Under the pieces are notes generated by a model, which was not told where the DNA came from, made no database searches, and was given only the letters and a program-made list of their open reading frames with translations. Of a stretch of 8,676 nt of DNA, positions 6,898-8,676 are shown in pieces; the stretch's first letter is position 1; the number at the start of each line of letters is the position of its first letter. This stretch comes from an uncultured Bacteroidales bacterium (lineage in GTDB: Bacteria > Bacteroidota > Bacteroidia > Bacteroidales > UBA932): NCBI GenBank assembly GCA_902461985.1, contig CABQAB010000072.1, positions 1 to 8,676 on the forward strand. The letters are read 5' to 3'. Both the position numbers and the translations under genes were made by a program.

Positions 6898-6993
6898 GGA
6901 GATTTGATAAAGGCGATATTTGCACCCAGAAACTATTCAATGATTTTGCGGCTTCTTCTATATGTGCAAATCCAATCTCCTAATGCCGCAAAA
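6898..6993. other. Structured intergenic segment with competing inverted repeats
   Basis: The gap 6826-7046 contains no gene. After an A/C-rich stretch (about 6859-6884) three exact inverted repeats occur: GGAGATT 6898-6904 with AATCTCC 6974-6980; ATTTGCAC 6918-6925 with GTGCAAAT 6964-6971, nested within the first; and TTTTGCGGC 6944-6952 with GCCGCAAAA 6985-6993. The third crosses the other two, so it could form only as a pseudoknot or an alternative fold, and its 3' arm runs into the A-tract of the terminator. It could be an untranslated tail of the yidD transcript, a small RNA ending at the terminator, or a degenerate repeat. I do not recognise an RNA family. Confidence 0.45.
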
Positions 6994-7034
6994 AAACATC
7001 GGTCTCGTCGTTCTGACGCGGCCGATGTTTTTTA
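6990..7034. terminator. Bidirectional intrinsic terminator between yidD and the CotH gene
   Basis: AAAAAACATCGG (6991-7002) pairs perfectly with CCGATGTTTTTT (7022-7033), a 12-bp stem. An inner CGTC/GACG helix (7006-7009 with 7015-7018) shortens the loop. T runs follow the GC core in both directions, six on the plus strand and seven on the minus strand, so it can end both the plus-strand SUI1-to-yidD transcript and the minus-strand CotH transcript. It lies 13 bases past the CotH stop and about 165 bases past the yidD stop. Confidence 0.88.
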
Positions 7035-7046
7035 TGTCCCTCTCCC

Positions 7047-8474
7047 TTATTTCAGGGAGTTGATGGTGTTGGCTTTGGTTTTAAGATATCCTCCGTCACC
7101 TAAAATCGGGTAATGGTAGTTGCTCCAGCCTGCGGGCTGGTCCTTGATTTCCATATCTTCGCCCGTGTCGTTGCTTATATAAGGCTGTATCTTCTGGTGC
7201 CAGAGGTTGATGCGTAAGGACGCGGATTCGTAGTCCATAAGCCCGCTTCCCGGAGCGACCAGCTCTTTCAGACAGTCTACATAGATTTTCCTGTAGTCGT
7301 CGAATCTGAGCAGTCTTTCTATGAGGTCTCCCTTGTCTCCCCAGTCGAGAGGATTCCTTGTAGCAGGGTCATAGCAGTTGCTCGTGCCGAGGGTGTTGTC
7401 GTAGTCGTAGGGCAGCATATAGACTTTGTAGGAAAGCAGGTCCTGGCTGTCGAAATAGAGGTAGTAGTTGTTTCCGTTGTTCCAGTAGTCGTCCCACATC
7501 CCCACTGCCACATTCACGGCATAGGTCCTCAGCAGCAGCTCCACGTCACATACTTCTGCAATCCATTTCTTGAAACTCTCTTCTCCCTTCCCGTTGAGTT
7601 TCTTTATGAAATCCTGTATCTGGGCCTTTGCAGTGGCGAAATCGGCTCCGGTTTCCTTGAGTTCGTAGGTGTAATCGTGCATGTTGTCGTCCTGCCCGAA
7701 GAGCCAGTCGTCAGCACTTCTCAAATCTGCCGGGCTGGAAGGGTAGGTGCATTTCCACAGGTTGCCCGTAATCTTGTTGCCGTAGCTCTCGGCATTGCGC
7801 TCAAGATACTTATTGTCGTAGGGTTCGATCATGGCGTAGACTCCGTAATAAGCAGGCTTGTCGTCCCCGGTGACATGGATGTAGACCCGGCAGAATGATT
7901 CCCTTGCTGCAGTCCACACCCCGGCGCGTCTGAAAAGGTCAAAACAGAATACCTCCCTGACATAGGAAGGGTCGTTGTTGAACCATTTGAGATTGACCCT
8001 GTTGATGCCTTTGATCTTATGTTCCTTATCTTTGTTGAATTTATGGAAGTTCAAGCCTATATGGAAGTGATGCCAGTCCGTGTTTCCGCTTATGTGTCCG
8101 CTGCCGCCGCTTTCCGGACGTCTTCGGGAAGTGTTTCCCCTCATCCGCATCCCGGCATCCTTGACCGTAAATACGTCGCTTCCTTTTTTGAAAGTCACGT
8201 CGCAATGGATATATTCTTTGGTTTTGTTATCCTTGTCGAAATTGCCCAACAAGGTGTTCCACTCTGCAAGAGGGACTTCGAGGGTTATTTCCGGCAATGC
8301 ATCCATATCCCAGAAATAATCAGGGTCGGCTGAAGAGGATGGATTTGACGGGTTGGACGGATTTGACGGGTCTTCCGGGTCGTCTTTGCCGTCAGGAGTC
8401 CAGATGGAGGTGTTGCAGGATGCCAACAATATAGAAAAGGCTAAGGCTGAAAAATACTTGAAAAACTGTTTCAT
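7047..8474 (-). CDS. CotH-kinase-family lipoprotein
   Basis: The protein has 475 residues. Residues 1-20 are a lipoprotein signal peptide: basic N-terminus, hydrophobic core and lipobox LASC with Cys20. An acidic and Pro-Ser-Asn linker (DDPEDPSNPS repeats, 31-50) tethers a globular CotH domain (about 58-430). Family landmarks are MRMRGNTSRR (109-118), YYGVYAMIE (209-217), WDDYWNNGNNYYLYFD (327-342) and MLPYDYDNTLG (353-363), the last matching the conserved D-x-D metal and ATP-binding region. CotH proteins have an atypical kinase fold; Bacillus CotH phosphorylates spore-coat proteins, while roles of the exported Bacteroidota versions are mostly unknown. The acidic residues soon after the Cys would suit surface export in Bacteroidota, though they are not immediately adjacent. 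It has its own candidate promoter and ends at a strong terminator, so it may be monocistronic. Confidence 0.88.
   Translation of the reverse strand: MKQFFKYFSALAFSILLASCNTSIWTPDGKDDPEDPSNPSNPSNPSSSADPDYFWDMDALPEITLEVPLAEWNTLLGNFDKDNKTKEYIHCDVTFKKGSDVFTVKDAGMRMRGNTSRRRPESGGSGHISGNTDWHHFHIGLNFHKFNKDKEHKIKGINRVNLKWFNNDPSYVREVFCFDLFRRAGVWTAARESFCRVYIHVTGDDKPAYYGVYAMIEPYDNKYLERNAESYGNKITGNLWKCTYPSSPADLRSADDWLFGQDDNMHDYTYELKETGADFATAKAQIQDFIKKLNGKGEESFKKWIAEVCDVELLLRTYAVNVAVGMWDDYWNNGNNYYLYFDSQDLLSYKVYMLPYDYDNTLGTSNCYDPATRNPLDWGDKGDLIERLLRFDDYRKIYVDCLKELVAPGSGLMDYESASLRINLWHQKIQPYISNDTGEDMEIKDQPAGWSNYHYPILGDGGYLKTKANTINSLK
8341..8370 (-). repeat. In-frame Pro-Ser-Asn codon repeat in the CotH lipoprotein linker
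   Basis: GGATTTGACGGG occurs exactly at 8341-8352 and 8359-8370 (plus-strand reading), 18 bases apart, with the similar 9-mer GACGGATTT/GACGGGTTG units between. On the coding strand this gives three to four Pro-Ser-Asn units just after the acidic stretch. Such repeats can gain or lose nine-base units by slippage without a frameshift, changing only linker length. Confidence 0.8.
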
Positions 8475-8510
8475 CTTGTCCGGATAGTGCTATTTGTGAT
8501 TTGTCGCCGG

Positions 8511-8518
8511 CAAAGTTA
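8511..8518 (-). promoter_or_regulatory. Candidate -7 box for the CotH lipoprotein gene
   Basis: Read on the minus strand it is TAACTTTG, an exact TAnnTTTG match, 36 bases before the ATG at 8474. The leader would be about 30 bases. Upstream, a TTTTCC about 16 bases away is a poor -33 candidate. The box lies in the 91-base gap after the preceding minus-strand stop, so the CotH gene could be transcribed on its own. Confidence 0.5.
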
Positions 8519-8565
8519 GAAAAAGGCTGGAAAATCATAATGCCGATAACGACAGAATGCAGGAT

Positions 8566-8676
8566 TTACCTGCCCAACAGAAGATATGGAGATATGAGCG
8601 AAAGATACTCGTGAGTATATTCTCCTCTGGAGTTTATGGTCAGTCTGTCCTTCAGTACCCCGTCTTCCGCTTTCCG
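8566..8676 (-). CDS. C-terminal fragment of an unidentified protein (runs off the window)
   Basis: The minus strand is open from the window edge at 8676 to a TAA at 8566-8568. The 36 codons read as RKAEDGVLKDRLTINSRG followed by EYTHEYLSLISPYLLLGR, ordinary soluble-protein composition with no rare-codon runs. The other minus frames were not checked in detail, and the plus strand shows no long frame here. The stop is 91 bases before the CotH start, which suits a neighbouring gene in the same direction. I do not recognise the family. VTC-type polyphosphate polymerase genes are frequent CotH neighbours, but nothing visible supports that here. With so few codons this could be a chance open frame. 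Confidence 0.45.
   Translation of the reverse strand, partial: RKAEDGVLKDRLTINSRGEYTHEYLSLISPYLLLGR

Noticed and set aside
6835..6990. Possible tRNA or tmRNA gene in the yidD-CotH gap
   Set aside because: No T-loop GTTCRA motif, acceptor stem or CCA-end pattern is visible; the pairings present do not form a cloverleaf.
8341..8370. Short repeats considered as a CRISPR or intergenic tandem array
   Set aside because: The repeats are only 9-18 bases, without spacers, and lie in frame in the CotH lipoprotein linker.

Overview
The window looks like a chromosomal segment of a Bacteroidota, most likely Bacteroidales, of roughly balanced GC by eye. Four things point there. There is a DUF2723 membrane protein with the family's N-terminal signature. 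There is a DUF4271 / uroporphyrinogen-III-synthase-like / rnpA / yidD gene run. Three start regions carry TAnnTTTG-type -7 boxes. A CotH-family lipoprotein has a Cys-20 lipobox. No genus can be assigned from the sequence alone.

Layout from left to right. (1) Positions 1-957 (+) hold the 3' part of a TolC-family outer-membrane efflux protein. (2) Positions 958-1215 lie between two converging genes. They hold a degenerate palindromic REP/MITE-like element (about 1009-1152) with a second long palindrome apparently inserted in it, then a 13-bp direct repeat that reaches the stop codon of the next gene. (3) Positions 1216-4314 (-) encode a large DUF2723 (TMEM260-like, GT-C-type) membrane protein. 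(4) Positions 4315-4392 are a short divergent promoter region with one -7 box in each direction. (5) Positions 4393-6825 (+) form a tight five-gene run: eIF1/SUI1-family factor, DUF4271 membrane protein, HemD-family protein, RNase P protein and YidD. Gaps are 16 nt or less and the last two junctions overlap. (6) Positions 6826-7046 carry an A/C-rich stretch, a set of nested and mutually exclusive inverted repeats, and a strong bidirectional terminator. (7) Positions 7047-8474 (-) encode a CotH-kinase-family lipoprotein with its own candidate promoter. (8) Positions 8566-8676 (-) appear to hold the last 36 codons of an unidentified gene that runs off the window.

The five-gene run is a housekeeping unit. 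It links tRNA 5' maturation (RNase P protein), membrane-protein insertion (YidD), an initiation-factor-like protein and two proteins whose role in Bacteroidota is less clear (DUF4271 and the HemD homologue). The flanking genes concern the cell envelope: TolC export, a probable membrane glycosyltransferase and a surface or periplasmic CotH lipoprotein. I see no phage, IS transposase, CRISPR array, tRNA or rRNA.

I did not find a convincing new multi-gene system. The most unusual items are the palindrome-in-palindrome repeat at 1009-1152, the structured 6898-7034 intergenic segment, and the HemD-like protein placed among RNA and membrane-biogenesis genes.
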